DNA from: Desulfofundulus thermobenzoicus
GTDB taxonomy: Bacteria > Bacillota > Desulfotomaculia > Desulfotomaculales > Desulfovirgulaceae
NCBI RefSeq assembly: GCF_009428905.1
Contig: NZ_WHYR01000004.1
Location: forward strand, 47,291 to 111,290
Direction of reading: 5' to 3'
DNA: 64,000 nt
Under the pieces are notes generated by a model. The model saw only the letters and a program-made list of their open reading frames with translations. It did not search any database and was not told the origin of the DNA. The position numbers were made by a program, and so were the translations under genes. Positions 24,582 through 34,152 of the stretch are shown here, in pieces; positions within the stretch are counted from its first letter, which is position 1; every line of letters starts with the position of its first letter.

Positions 24582-24993
24582 GAGGGCACCCCTCCTTAAA
24601 TTCCTCAAAAAGCTCATCCCGCGCCTTTTCCAGGTGGTACTTGAAATCCATATACCGGCCGGAAATGGCATACTCAAAATCCGTGCGCAATTCATCGTCC
24701 GCGCAGTAAACGACCATACCGGTGCTGAGCGCTTCAAAGCACACCGGCAGGGAAGCGGTATTTAAAAAAAGAAGATCCACTTCCAGGGGGGAAAATATTT
24801 CAGCCAGATGGGGGTAAAGAGCCATATAAATATTGACCGGGCTTTTTACCGGCCATTTTAACAAAACGGCCAGATCAACATCCCTGGCCTGCTCCGGGTG
24901 TGCCGGGTAGGAGCCGAATAGGTATACGGCCGCAACTTCCGGAAACGCACTGAAAACCGATGGCAGATCGGACAGGATTTTACCTGGCAGCAT
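24574..24993 (-). CDS. mntA: MntA-type nucleotidyltransferase antitoxin
   Basis: A minimal nucleotidyltransferase with the signature FGSYPAHPEQARDVDLAVL (GS followed by DxD). It inactivates the partner HEPN toxin by adding AMP to a tyrosine near the active site. The ATG at 24993 follows GGGAG by eight bases; a longer form from TTG 25041 is possible. It overlaps hepT by eight bases, so synthesis is coupled. Confidence 0.87.
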   Translation of the reverse strand: MLPGKILSDLPSVFSAFPEVAAVYLFGSYPAHPEQARDVDLAVLLKWPVKSPVNIYMALYPHLAEIFSPLEVDLLFLNTASLPVCFEALSTGMVVYCADDELRTDFEYAISGRYMDFKYHLEKARDELFEEFKEGCPLV

Positions 24994-25041
24994 AAAATTC
25001 GCTCCCATCGAAAACGGTTTGAATTTTAGCTTTGGGTCCAA

Positions 25042-25375
25042 TTTTTACCGGCCCGAGACTTTTCCGTATTCCCATTATATCATACCCCTTAGCGGAAGGG
25101 GATTCACTTGTTCACCGGCATCTGTTAAAATAAATACTAGTGAGATCTGTCACAAATTTACCAGAAGATTGAGTTAACAGATAAAGGCAAAGGAATGCAA
25201 CGTAATTGGTCAGTAAAACCGCCACCAGCGGCACAGTAGCCGGGTCATTACCGGTTTGATAAAACCCTGTCAGGGGGTCAGACCCCTGTAGTTAAAGAAG
25301 CCGGCCACCATCCACTACCGTTATTCTAAATGCTGGGGTCAAACCCCTATAGTTGAAAGAAAGAAGGGCTGCCTT
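25042..25375. repeat. Gene-free stretch with two related short repeats
   Basis: GGGGTCAGACCCCTGTAGTT (from 25273) and GGGGTCAAACCCCTATAGTT (from 25341) are near-identical copies; each contains a GGGGTC/GACCCC-type palindrome. The second ends close to the ribosome binding region of the next gene. No gene is seen in these 330 bases. Confidence 0.6.
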
Positions 25376-27103
25376 ATGGAACTGATTACCACCAACGAAG
25401 CCCGCTGCCGGGACTGTTACCGCTGCCTGCGCAGCTGCGCGGTGAAGGCCATCCGTTTTACCGGGGGCGAGTCGGGGGCGCTGCACGCCCGGGTGATTGA
25501 CGAGCTGTGCGTGCAGGATGCCCGCTGTGTGCTCTCCTGCCCCCAGAAGGCCAAAAAGGTGGTTTCGGATCTGGAGCAGGTGCGCCGGGTCATCGGGGAA
25601 GGGCAACCCGTGGCCGCCGGGGTGGCCCCCTCCTTTGTGGCCGCCTTTCCCCTGGAGGATCCCGGGCAGATGCCGGCCCTGCTGAAAAAGCTGGGATTTG
25701 CCCGGGTGCAGGAAACTTCCCTGGGGGCCGAACTGGTGGCCCGGACGCACCGGCAGCCGGGTTTCGACCGCCCCCTGATCAGCAGCGCCTGTCCGGTGGT
25801 GGTCAATTTGATTGAGCGGTATTATCCCGGCCTTTTGCCCATGCTGGCGCCGGTGGTATCGCCCATGATCGCCCACGGCCGCCTGATGAAAAAGATGTAT
25901 CCCGGGTACCGCACGGTGTTTATCGGCCCCTGCGTGGCCAAGAAGGCCGAGGCCCGGGTGGAGGGGATAGACGACGCCATTGATTATGTGCTGGGGTTTG
26001 ATGAACTCTATGAATGGATGCAGGAGGAGGGAATTGATGCCGCAGATCTGCCCCCGGGTGATTTTGACGGGCCGCGGCCGGGATTGGCCAGGCTATTCCC
26101 CATTGAAGGGGGCCTGATCGCCACCCTGCAGGCGGACACCCGGGAAGAGGAAAAGTACCTGACCATCACCGGTCTGCAGAACTGCATGTCTTTTTTAGAC
26201 AATTTATCCCGGAACGCCATCCCCCGGCCGCCTCTGTTGATGGAACTGCTGGCCTGCCGGGGGGGCTGCATCGACGGCCCCCTTTCCCTGTGCCGGGAGC
26301 AGGATCTGTTTACCCGCCGCCGCAAGGTAAGGGAATACTTTCGGGCCAGGGCCGCCCGGGAAGGGCCCACGGCCGGCGAAGGGCCGGAACTGCCCCCGTC
26401 CCTCATGCACAGGGAATATGCCGACCGGCGGGTTTCCCTGCCCCTGCCCGATGAACAGACCATCCGGCGGATCCTGGCCCGCACGGGCAAGTACCAGCCG
26501 GAGGACGAGTTGAATTGCGGCGCCTGCGGCTATGATTCCTGCCGGGACAAGGCCATAGCCGTCTACCAGGGCAATGCGGAAGTGCAGATGTGCATTCCCT
26601 ACATGCGCAAGCGGGCCGAATCCACTTCCAACCTGGTGATGGCGGCCATGCCCAACGCCCTGATTATTGTGGACCACCGGCTGGTGATTAAGGAGGTCAA
26701 CCCGGCCGCCGAGCGCATGTTCAGGCGCCCGGCCCGGGAAATGCTGGGGCAGCCCCTGGATAAATTCATCAACCCGGAAAACTTCATCAAAGTTTTGGAA
26801 ACGGGGGAAATGTTGAACCGCATCCACTCCCACCCCGAACTGGATCTGATCACCAGGGACATCATTTTCCCCCTGGACAGTGAGAGGGCCGTGGTGGGCA
26901 TTCTGGTCGACATTACCGCCGATAAGAGGCAGCAGGAGCGTTTCGAGCTGGTGAAGGTGCAGACCATTACCCGGGCCCGGGAAGTGATCAACAAACAGAT
27001 GACCGTGGCCCAGGAAATTGCCGGCCTGCTGGGAGAAACCACCGCCGAGACCAAGGTTCTTTTGAGCAAACTGATTGACCTGATGGAAAAGGAGTCTGTC
27101 TAA
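25376..27103 (+). CDS. Sensory [FeFe]-hydrogenase-like protein with PAS domain (HydS/HsfB type)
   Basis: A soluble 575-residue protein. Order: two-cluster ferredoxin domain (Cys11/14/17/21 and Cys45/51/55), H-cluster domain (about 75-305), a further [4Fe-4S] domain (CGACGYDSC, about 385) and a PAS domain (about 420-515), ending in a coiled coil. The H-cluster motifs are modified: SSACP instead of TSCCP, so the proton-transfer Cys is Ala138 while the ligand Cys139 remains, then GPCVAKKAE (Cys186) and CRGGC (Cys294, Cys298). This fits group C sensory hydrogenases, which sense H2 rather than turn it over quickly. Confidence 0.85.
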   Translation: MELITTNEARCRDCYRCLRSCAVKAIRFTGGESGALHARVIDELCVQDARCVLSCPQKAKKVVSDLEQVRRVIGEGQPVAAGVAPSFVAAFPLEDPGQMPALLKKLGFARVQETSLGAELVARTHRQPGFDRPLISSACPVVVNLIERYYPGLLPMLAPVVSPMIAHGRLMKKMYPGYRTVFIGPCVAKKAEARVEGIDDAIDYVLGFDELYEWMQEEGIDAADLPPGDFDGPRPGLARLFPIEGGLIATLQADTREEEKYLTITGLQNCMSFLDNLSRNAIPRPPLLMELLACRGGCIDGPLSLCREQDLFTRRRKVREYFRARAAREGPTAGEGPELPPSLMHREYADRRVSLPLPDEQTIRRILARTGKYQPEDELNCGACGYDSCRDKAIAVYQGNAEVQMCIPYMRKRAESTSNLVMAAMPNALIIVDHRLVIKEVNPAAERMFRRPAREMLGQPLDKFINPENFIKVLETGEMLNRIHSHPELDLITRDIIFPLDSERAVVGILVDITADKRQQERFELVKVQTITRAREVINKQMTVAQEIAGLLGETTAETKVLLSKLIDLMEKESV

Positions 27104-27124
27104 CCGAAAGGGGAACACAGCCCC

Positions 27125-28270
27125 ATGGCTATTTGTGTGGATACGGGTACCGCCCGGCTGACCAAAGCCGGTGAGGAAATTTGCGGCGATACCATTGAAG
27201 TAATTAAAACAAATACGGACCATATCGTGGTGGTGGCCGACGGCCTGGGCAGCGGGGTGAAGGCCAACATTCTTTCCGGCCTGACCGCTAAAACGGCCGG
27301 CACCATGCTGAAGATGGGTGCCAGGGTTGACGACGTTATTGAGACCCTCGCCCAGACGCTGCCCATATGCAAGGTGAGGAAGCTGGCCTACAGCACCTTC
27401 ACCATCTTTCAGGTGGACCGGGACGGCCGCGCCTACCTGGTGGAATATGAGAATCCCCCGGCCTATGCCGGCCGGAATAACAGCCTGCGTTCCCTGGAAA
27501 GAAAAGAAAGGGTCATCAGCGGCAAGGTCATCCGGGAGTGCTTTTTTACCGTTGGCGAGCAGGACTGGCTGGTGATGGTCACCGACGGGATTACCCAGGC
27601 TGGCCTGGGCCGCACCCTGCACATGGCCTGGGATCAGCACCGTGTGGGAGTTTACCTGGCCGGCACTTATTCACCGGCCAGGAGCGCAGCGGACTGGGCC
27701 GGGGACATTGCCCGGCTTTGTTACCGCATTTACGGGGAAAAACCCCGGGATGACGCCAGTGTGGCCGTGGTCAAGATCCGCCGGCCGCAGCATGTGACCG
27801 TGCTCATCGGCCCTCCCGGGAATATGGATGATGACGTGGTGGTGGTGGATAAACTGATGCGCTCCGCCGGCGTCAAGGTGGTCTGCGGCGGCACCACCGG
27901 CAATATGGTGGCCCGGGTGCTGGGCCGGGAGCTCAGTGTGGATTTGACCACCGGGAATGACCGGGTGCCGCCCGCCGGCACCATTGCCGGCATCGACCTG
28001 GTCACCGAGGGGGCGGTGACCCTGGTGGACGCCCTGGAGTATCTTAAGAAGGGTAAACCGGCGGATTTACGGGGCCGGGACGGGGCCAGCCGCCTGGCCT
28101 TCATCCTGCTGTCCGCCGACAGCGTGCATTTTATTGTGGGCACGGCAGTGAACAAGGCCCGGCCGGAGCCCGGGGTACCGGCCATATTTGTTTATAAACA
28201 ATATATCATCAGCGATTTGATCCGGGTGTTGCAGGGGATGGGTAAGAACGTAACGGTGGAGTATCATTAA
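27125..28270 (+). CDS. SpoIIE-type PP2C serine phosphatase linked to the sensory hydrogenase
   Basis: 381 residues. The PP2C fold runs from about 10 to 220, with metal motifs ADGLGSG, VTDGI and DDASVAVV. The C-terminal 150 residues form a second conserved part (VVCGGTTGNMVARVLGR) seen in the phosphatases that accompany sensory [FeFe]-hydrogenases. It lies 21 bases after the hydrogenase gene. The likely role is to turn the H2 or redox signal into dephosphorylation of an unknown Ser/Thr-phosphorylated target. Confidence 0.85.
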   Translation: MAICVDTGTARLTKAGEEICGDTIEVIKTNTDHIVVVADGLGSGVKANILSGLTAKTAGTMLKMGARVDDVIETLAQTLPICKVRKLAYSTFTIFQVDRDGRAYLVEYENPPAYAGRNNSLRSLERKERVISGKVIRECFFTVGEQDWLVMVTDGITQAGLGRTLHMAWDQHRVGVYLAGTYSPARSAADWAGDIARLCYRIYGEKPRDDASVAVVKIRRPQHVTVLIGPPGNMDDDVVVVDKLMRSAGVKVVCGGTTGNMVARVLGRELSVDLTTGNDRVPPAGTIAGIDLVTEGAVTLVDALEYLKKGKPADLRGRDGASRLAFILLSADSVHFIVGTAVNKARPEPGVPAIFVYKQYIISDLIRVLQGMGKNVTVEYH

Positions 28271-28403
28271 CGTTTATGGGAAATGTTGTCAGCGCATGTC
28301 CGCATTCGTTATTCGTAGTACAGGTGAAACGAAGATAAAAGCGCCTGATGCTATTAAGTGTCGACACATTCATTATTTATAGCACAAGCGAAATCTGGAC
28401 CAA

Positions 28404-28532
28404 TTATTGACGGTTCACCGGGCAAAAGTGGCAGATTGGGGTTAAACCCGTGACATGGTCCTGGAATAGTCTATATAAGGGATTGTCGGTAATCCACCAC
28501 AGGAACACGTGGGTATCCAGCAGCATTCTCAT
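28404..28532 (-). pseudogene. Truncated VapC-type PIN toxin
   Basis: ATG 28532 overlaps the antitoxin stop and opens MLLDTHVFLWWITDNP, the typical VapC/PIN start with the first active-site Asp. After about 30 residues the similarity is lost and a stop follows at 28404, so three quarters of the toxin is missing and it should be inactive. Confidence 0.65.
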
Positions 28533-28765
28533 TTTTCAAACTCCCCTAAAATACCTTCCGGCAGCGGTTCGTTAAAATCGGGGGCAACGGTAATCTTGCC
28601 TTTAGCACTACCCGGCGAACGCCGGGCAGTCTGCTTTGACACCGGGACCAGGCGCGCCACAGGCGTGCCTGCTCTGGCAATAACCACTTCCTCTCCGGCC
28701 AGCACCCGGTTTAAAATTTTTGAAAAGTGTGTTTTTGCCTCGTGGATATTTACCTGCATTCCCAT
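28529..28765 (-). CDS. Phd/YefM-type antitoxin
   Basis: A 78-residue antitoxin with the Phd/YefM N-terminal DNA-binding domain (VNIHEAKTHFSKILNRVLAGEEVVIARAGTP, positions 4-34) and a disordered toxin-binding tail. The paired PIN toxin downstream is truncated, so this is an orphaned antitoxin. The ATG at 28765 follows AAGGGGTGAAA. Confidence 0.85.
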   Translation of the reverse strand: MGMQVNIHEAKTHFSKILNRVLAGEEVVIARAGTPVARLVPVSKQTARRSPGSAKGKITVAPDFNEPLPEGILGEFEK

Positions 28766-28792
28766 ATAATTTCACCCCTTAAAGGTAATTAT

Positions 28793-28840
28793 GGACTAAG
28801 TCCGGGACTAAGTCAAGGTCTGGGACGGTTCTTTGACAGA
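28793..28840. repeat. Inverted-orientation copy of the interspersed repeat
   Basis: GGGACGGTTCTTTGACA (28822-28838) is the reverse complement of the core found at 2387-2450 and 38173-38239. It is preceded by two copies of GGACTAAGTC. It lies 15 bases before a truncated acyl-CoA synthetase. Confidence 0.75.
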
Positions 28841-28856
28841 TAGTTATTCATACTAT

Positions 28857-29050
28857 TATTGGCCTACGTGGTGTTAAAACAGGGGCAGACGGCCACGGAA
28901 GAAGAGCTGCTGGCATACTGCCGCAGCAAGCTGGCGGCCTTTAAGGTGCCGCGGTCCATCGAATTCCGGGACAGCCTGCCCAAGACCATCGTGGGCAAAG
29001 TGCTGCGCCGCTACCTGCGGGAAGAAGAGGCGGCAAAGCTGAAGGGATAA
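28857..29050 (+). pseudogene. C-terminal fragment of an acyl-CoA synthetase (AMP-binding family)
   Basis: About 63 residues of the C-terminal lid domain remain: [20 protein letters not shown], then [20 protein letters not shown] with the conserved catalytic Lys in GKVLR. There is no start codon with a ribosome binding site and the whole adenylation domain is absent; the left break is next to the interspersed repeat. Confidence 0.8.
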
Positions 29051-29269
29051 CCCTCAGGTTTATACAATGCATGGTGGATTCTGATGAAAGCTGTGGTCAT
29101 TCCCCCGGTTCGTTAATACCGGGGGTAAACCGGGGGATGTTGCCGGAGTTGTCAGGTCCTTGAGGCAAAGTATTTATTGGATCTGTCTTATACGGCAGGG
29201 ATCGGCCGTCTTTTGTAGAAATAGTTTGTAAATAAGGAAGTATAATCTCATGCAGGGGAGATGGAGAGG

Positions 29270-29560
29270 ATGGCCGAAGCCAAAAAGCCCAAAGAAGTTG
29301 TCATCACTTTAAACGGTGTGCAGTTTGTGGTGCCCCCGGGCACGAAAGTGAAGGACGCGGCTGCCGCAGCCGGAGTGGAAATTCCGCCATTAAAGGTGGA
29401 CCCGGAAAAATGCAAGGGCTGCCAGATGTGCACCAAAGCCTGCGAGACGGGAGCCATTTCCGGGGAGAAAAAGGAACCCCATTCCATTGACCAGTCCCTG
29501 TGCATCCGCTGCGGCGAGTGCCTGGCCAAGTGCAAGCTGGGCTCAATAGTGCCCGCTTAG
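29270..29560 (+). CDS. Two-[4Fe-4S] ferredoxin with N-terminal beta-grasp segment
   Basis: 96 residues: an N-terminal ubiquitin/2Fe-2S-like strand region (VVITLNGVQFVVPPGTKVKDAA) without cysteines, then two cluster motifs CKGCQMCTKACE and CIRCGECLAKCK. It is likely a small soluble electron carrier or a maturation subunit. The ATG at 29270 has AGGGGAG about ten bases upstream; ATG 29261 directly abuts that site. Confidence 0.82.
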   Translation: MAEAKKPKEVVITLNGVQFVVPPGTKVKDAAAAAGVEIPPLKVDPEKCKGCQMCTKACETGAISGEKKEPHSIDQSLCIRCGECLAKCKLGSIVPA

Positions 29561-29828
29561 AAAAAGAACAGTTATCATGCCAGGTCCTTTTCCGGGGCCT
29601 GGTTTTCTTTTTCCTGCCCCGGCTTGTTTCCCGGAGGGATGGGAGGGTTCTCTAAAACACCCGATGGGGTTATAATGATTATACCACGGTGTAACTGGTG
29701 AACAGTGGCACCGGGAATCTCCGGCTCTTTTATACAGGGTGAAACCTTTTCAGGATGAATTTCACTGAACAACTGAACAGGAGGTGCCGGGCACCGGCGA
29801 TTAGTTTTCAGAAAGGAGTATAAAGCCA

Positions 29829-30023
29829 ATGAAGGAAAAAGGAACCGTTTCCGTGGATCCCCGGGTGCTGGAAGCGGTGAAAAAGGCCGCCGTGGACGGG
29901 CGGCTGACCTGTACCGCCGCCCGGGCGCTGGCACGGGAACTGAAGGTTCCCGTGCGCCAGGTGGGTGCGGCCTGCGACGCCCTGGACATCAAGATCAAAG
30001 CCTGCGAGCTGGGGTGTTTTTAA
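29829..30023 (+). CDS. Small conserved-looking protein (64 residues)
   Basis: An Ala-rich helical protein with a helix-turn-helix-like segment (CTAARALARELKVPVRQVGAACDAL) and a C-terminal CELGCF with two cysteines. A GAAAGGAG site precedes the ATG. It ends three bases from the convergent fdhD stop. The function is unknown; its neighbours suggest a link with molybdoenzyme maturation. Confidence 0.6.
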   Translation: MKEKGTVSVDPRVLEAVKKAAVDGRLTCTAARALARELKVPVRQVGAACDALDIKIKACELGCF

Positions 30024-30025
30024 GA

Positions 30026-30814
30026 TTAAACGATAATGCGCTCACTGTGGGTGTACACGTTCATCCTGTCCCCCCGGGCAAAGCCGGCCACGGTGATGCC
30101 CGTCTCCCGGGCCATGGCCAGGGCCAGGTCCGTGGGCGCTCCCCGGGCGATGATCACCGGTATGCCCATGCGGGCCACCTTGATCAGTATTTCCGAAGAA
30201 ACCCGGCCGCTGAACACCAGCAGCTTGTCTCCCAGGGCAATGCCGTCCAGGAAAGCCCGGCCGAAAATTTTATCCACCGCATTGTGCCGCCCGATATCCT
30301 CATAAAAAAACAGGGCCTTTTCCCGGGAATAGAGTGCGGCCCCGTGGCTGCCGCCGGTGGCCCGGAACAGGGCGGCCTTCCCCTCCATTTCCCGGGCGAA
30401 GGCCAGGGCCCGTTCCAGCGGTATTTGCAGGGGGGAAGTGACCGGTTTTATCCCCCGGGCGTCATTGATAAAATAAAAGGAAGACCGGCTGCGGCCGCAG
30501 CAGGTGGTGAGATAGCGCTTTAAAAAGCCCTCCCGGGCCGGCGCCGGTCCGGTGGTTTCCACCCAGATCAGGCCGTCGTCCCGGTGAACGGTGATCCCCT
30601 TCAGGTCGCCGGGTTTTCTCAGGATGCCCTCGGAGCACAGGAAACCCACCGCCAGCTCCTCCAGGTGGTCCGGGGAGCAGACCAGGGTCACCAGTTCCTC
30701 GTCGTTTAGAAACAGGGTCACCGGTACTTCCCTGACCACCTGGTCCGTGGTGGATTGCACATTCCGGCCGGCAATTTTTTTAACCGGTACAGTGGTGGTG
30801 CCGGATAAAGTCAT
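30026..30814 (-). CDS. fdhD: Formate dehydrogenase accessory sulfurtransferase
   Basis: FdhD passes sulfur from a cysteine desulfurase to the Mo-MGD cofactor of formate dehydrogenases. The N-terminal DEELVTLVCSP and GFLCSEG segments, a Cys pair in TTCCGR and the C-terminal GRHNAVDK and SSEILIKV motifs are present. Length of 262 residues is normal. It is divergent from mogA, so cofactor genes are paired here. Confidence 0.93.
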   Translation of the reverse strand: MTLSGTTTVPVKKIAGRNVQSTTDQVVREVPVTLFLNDEELVTLVCSPDHLEELAVGFLCSEGILRKPGDLKGITVHRDDGLIWVETTGPAPAREGFLKRYLTTCCGRSRSSFYFINDARGIKPVTSPLQIPLERALAFAREMEGKAALFRATGGSHGAALYSREKALFFYEDIGRHNAVDKIFGRAFLDGIALGDKLLVFSGRVSSEILIKVARMGIPVIIARGAPTDLALAMARETGITVAGFARGDRMNVYTHSERIIV

Positions 30815-30911
30815 GGATTTTACCCCCCGGGCTAAAGTACATAATTATTGTATCTTTCCCGGCGCCCGGGGGCAAGTTCGGCGTTAAGCATTTTATTTGG
30901 AGGTGTCTGCC

Positions 30912-31418
30912 ATGTGGCGAGTTGGTATACTTACGGCCAGCGACAAGGGTTCCCGCGGTGAGCGGGAGGATAAGAGTGCGGATGTAATCCGGGAAATGGT
31001 GGCGGCCATAGACGGGGAAGTGGTAGCCTACCGCCTGGTGCCCGACGACCTGGAAGTATTGAAAGAAAACCTGATCACCATGGTGGACCGGGACAGGCTG
31101 GACCTGGTCCTGACCACCGGCGGGACGGGCTTTTCCCCCCGGGACAACACCCCGGAAGCCACCCGGGCGGTCATTGAAAGGGAAGTGCCGGGTATCCCCG
31201 AGGCCATGCGGGCCGAGAGCATGAAAAAAAACCCCCGGGCCATGCTCAGCCGGGCGGTGGCCGGCATCCGCCACCGCACCCTGATCATCAACCTGCCGGG
31301 CAGCCCCAGAGGGGTGCGGGAGTGCCTGGAGGCCGTCCTGCCGGCCCTGCCTCACGGCCTGGAAATCCTCACCGGCCGGGGCGGGGAGTGCGGAAGGGAA
31401 GCAGCAGAATTAAAGTAA
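30912..31418 (+). CDS. mogA: Molybdenum cofactor biosynthesis protein MogA/MoaB
   Basis: An adenylyltransferase for molybdopterin. The motifs GILTASDKGSRG, TTGGTGFSPRD and NLPGSPRG are clear. The ATG at 30912 follows GGAGGTG by six bases; the TTG at 30897 is inside that region and not needed. It shares the intergenic region with fdhD. Confidence 0.92.
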   Translation: MWRVGILTASDKGSRGEREDKSADVIREMVAAIDGEVVAYRLVPDDLEVLKENLITMVDRDRLDLVLTTGGTGFSPRDNTPEATRAVIEREVPGIPEAMRAESMKKNPRAMLSRAVAGIRHRTLIINLPGSPRGVRECLEAVLPALPHGLEILTGRGGECGREAAELK

Positions 31419-31754
31419 GCGGATTGACTCTTGAATCCCTGCTGCAGAAATGCTTGAGACGAGGCCCAACCCGGGAAATGGCCGGAACGCCACGGTCCTG
31501 GTGGGCTGCCGGGCTTCAGGGAATACCGGCCGGAGGAAGCGGGGATGATTCAATAACTGGCTTTAACCGATCAGCCGCCCGGGGCGGGCAGATTTTGATG
31601 TATAAAACCTTTTCTTCCCGGGGAAAATGTTGCTAGGGCAGCTAAGAAATGTTTTCATAGGGCATCTCCGCCCGCTGCCGGGAGAAAACAGAAGAAATCA
31701 TCTCATAATTTCCCTCAACAGGCTGTAAGGGGGTATTTTGTCATGTCAGGGTAG
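31419..31754. other. Intergenic stretch before the groES promoter
   Basis: No credible gene or recognised signal is seen in these 335 bases. Confidence 0.4.
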
Positions 31755-31783
31755 TTGCTTTTAGTTTCCCTGCTTTATATTAT
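31755..31783 (+). promoter_or_regulatory. groESL promoter
   Basis: TTGCTT (31755-31760) and TATTAT (31778-31783), spaced 17 bases, sit just upstream of the CIRCE operator. Confidence 0.7.
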
Positions 31784-31795
31784 AGTACGTGGGTA

Positions 31796-31822
31796 TTAGC
31801 ACTCGGTTAAAATGAGTGCTAA
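31796..31822 (+). promoter_or_regulatory. CIRCE operator (HrcA binding site)
   Basis: A perfect TTAGCACTC-N9-GAGTGCTAA lies 13 bases after the -10 box. HrcA binding here represses groESL until heat stress. No hrcA gene lies in the window. Confidence 0.97.
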
Positions 31823-31871
31823 CAATGAGCCAAAGTCAAACCAGTACCAATCTTACAAGGAGGGGTTTTTG

Positions 31872-32159
31872 GTGATCAGACCGTTAGGTGAACGGGTAGT
31901 GGTCAAGCCGCTGCCCAGCGAGGAAGTGACCAAGGGGGGTATTGTCATCCCCGACACTGCCAAGGAAAAGCCCCAGGAAGGCGAAGTGGTGGCAGTGGGT
32001 CCCGGCCGCCTGCTGGAAAACGGTACCCGGGTGCCCATTGACCTGAAGGTGGGGGACAGGATCCTGTTCTCCAAGTATGCCGGCAACGAGGTTAAGCTGG
32101 ACGGTGAAGAGTACCTGATTATGCGGGAAGCGGACATCCTGGGTGTGATTGAAAAGTAA
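31872..32159 (+). CDS. groES: Co-chaperonin GroES
   Basis: The 95-residue lid of the GroEL chaperonin. [14 protein letters not shown] at the start, the [14 protein letters not shown] mobile loop and the [13 protein letters not shown] end are typical. The GTG at 31872 follows AAGGAGG by eight bases. The upstream ATG at 31812 lies inside the CIRCE element and before the ribosome binding site, so it is rejected. Confidence 0.96.
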   Translation: MIRPLGERVVVKPLPSEEVTKGGIVIPDTAKEKPQEGEVVAVGPGRLLENGTRVPIDLKVGDRILFSKYAGNEVKLDGEEYLIMREADILGVIEK

Positions 32160-32316
32160 CCGGGGTCCGGCAACTGGCCGGAAAGAGTGCCCCACGGGAA
32201 CGATAGTTCCTTCGAAAAACATTGATAATCCATCAGCCGGGTTGGTTCCGGCACCTGCCGGGAGAGTGCTGTTTAACCCGGCAACTGATGCCTGACCATT
32301 ATTTTCAAGGAGGTAA

Positions 32317-33945
<1,629 letters not shown>

Positions 33946-33976
33946 ATCAGACGGGCCCGTAAAAGGACTTAAAGGG

Positions 33977-34013
33977 AAGTCCCCGTGCCAGATGCCTGCA
34001 TGGGGACTTTTTG
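33977..34013 (+). terminator. groESL terminator
   Basis: A stem AAGTCCCCGTGC / TGCATGGGGACTT-like (33977-34009, one G-U pair) is followed by five T's. Confidence 0.85.
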
Positions 34014-34081
34014 TCATCGGGCATAAATTTTGCAAGAAAATTTTTCGCCAGCCTCTTGTAAAACCGACCAGCTTATGTTAA

Positions 34082-34132
34082 TATAATCGTAATAATTCCT
34101 AACAACATAATTCTGGCATAATCATTCTGGCA
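34082..34132 (+). promoter_or_regulatory. dnaK upstream region: -10 box and direct repeat
   Basis: TATAAT (34082-34087) is the likely -10; the best -35 (TTGTAA, 34056-34061) is 20 bases away. Two copies of ATTCTGGCA (34110-34118 and 34124-34132), 14 bases apart, lie downstream, where an operator would be expected. There is no CIRCE. Confidence 0.45.
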
Positions 34133-34152
34133 AATGAATGGAGGGTTGAATA

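Noticed and set aside
31812..32159. Longer GroES beginning at ATG 31812
   Set aside because: That ATG is inside the CIRCE operator; the true GTG start has its own ribosome binding site and the family-typical N-terminus.
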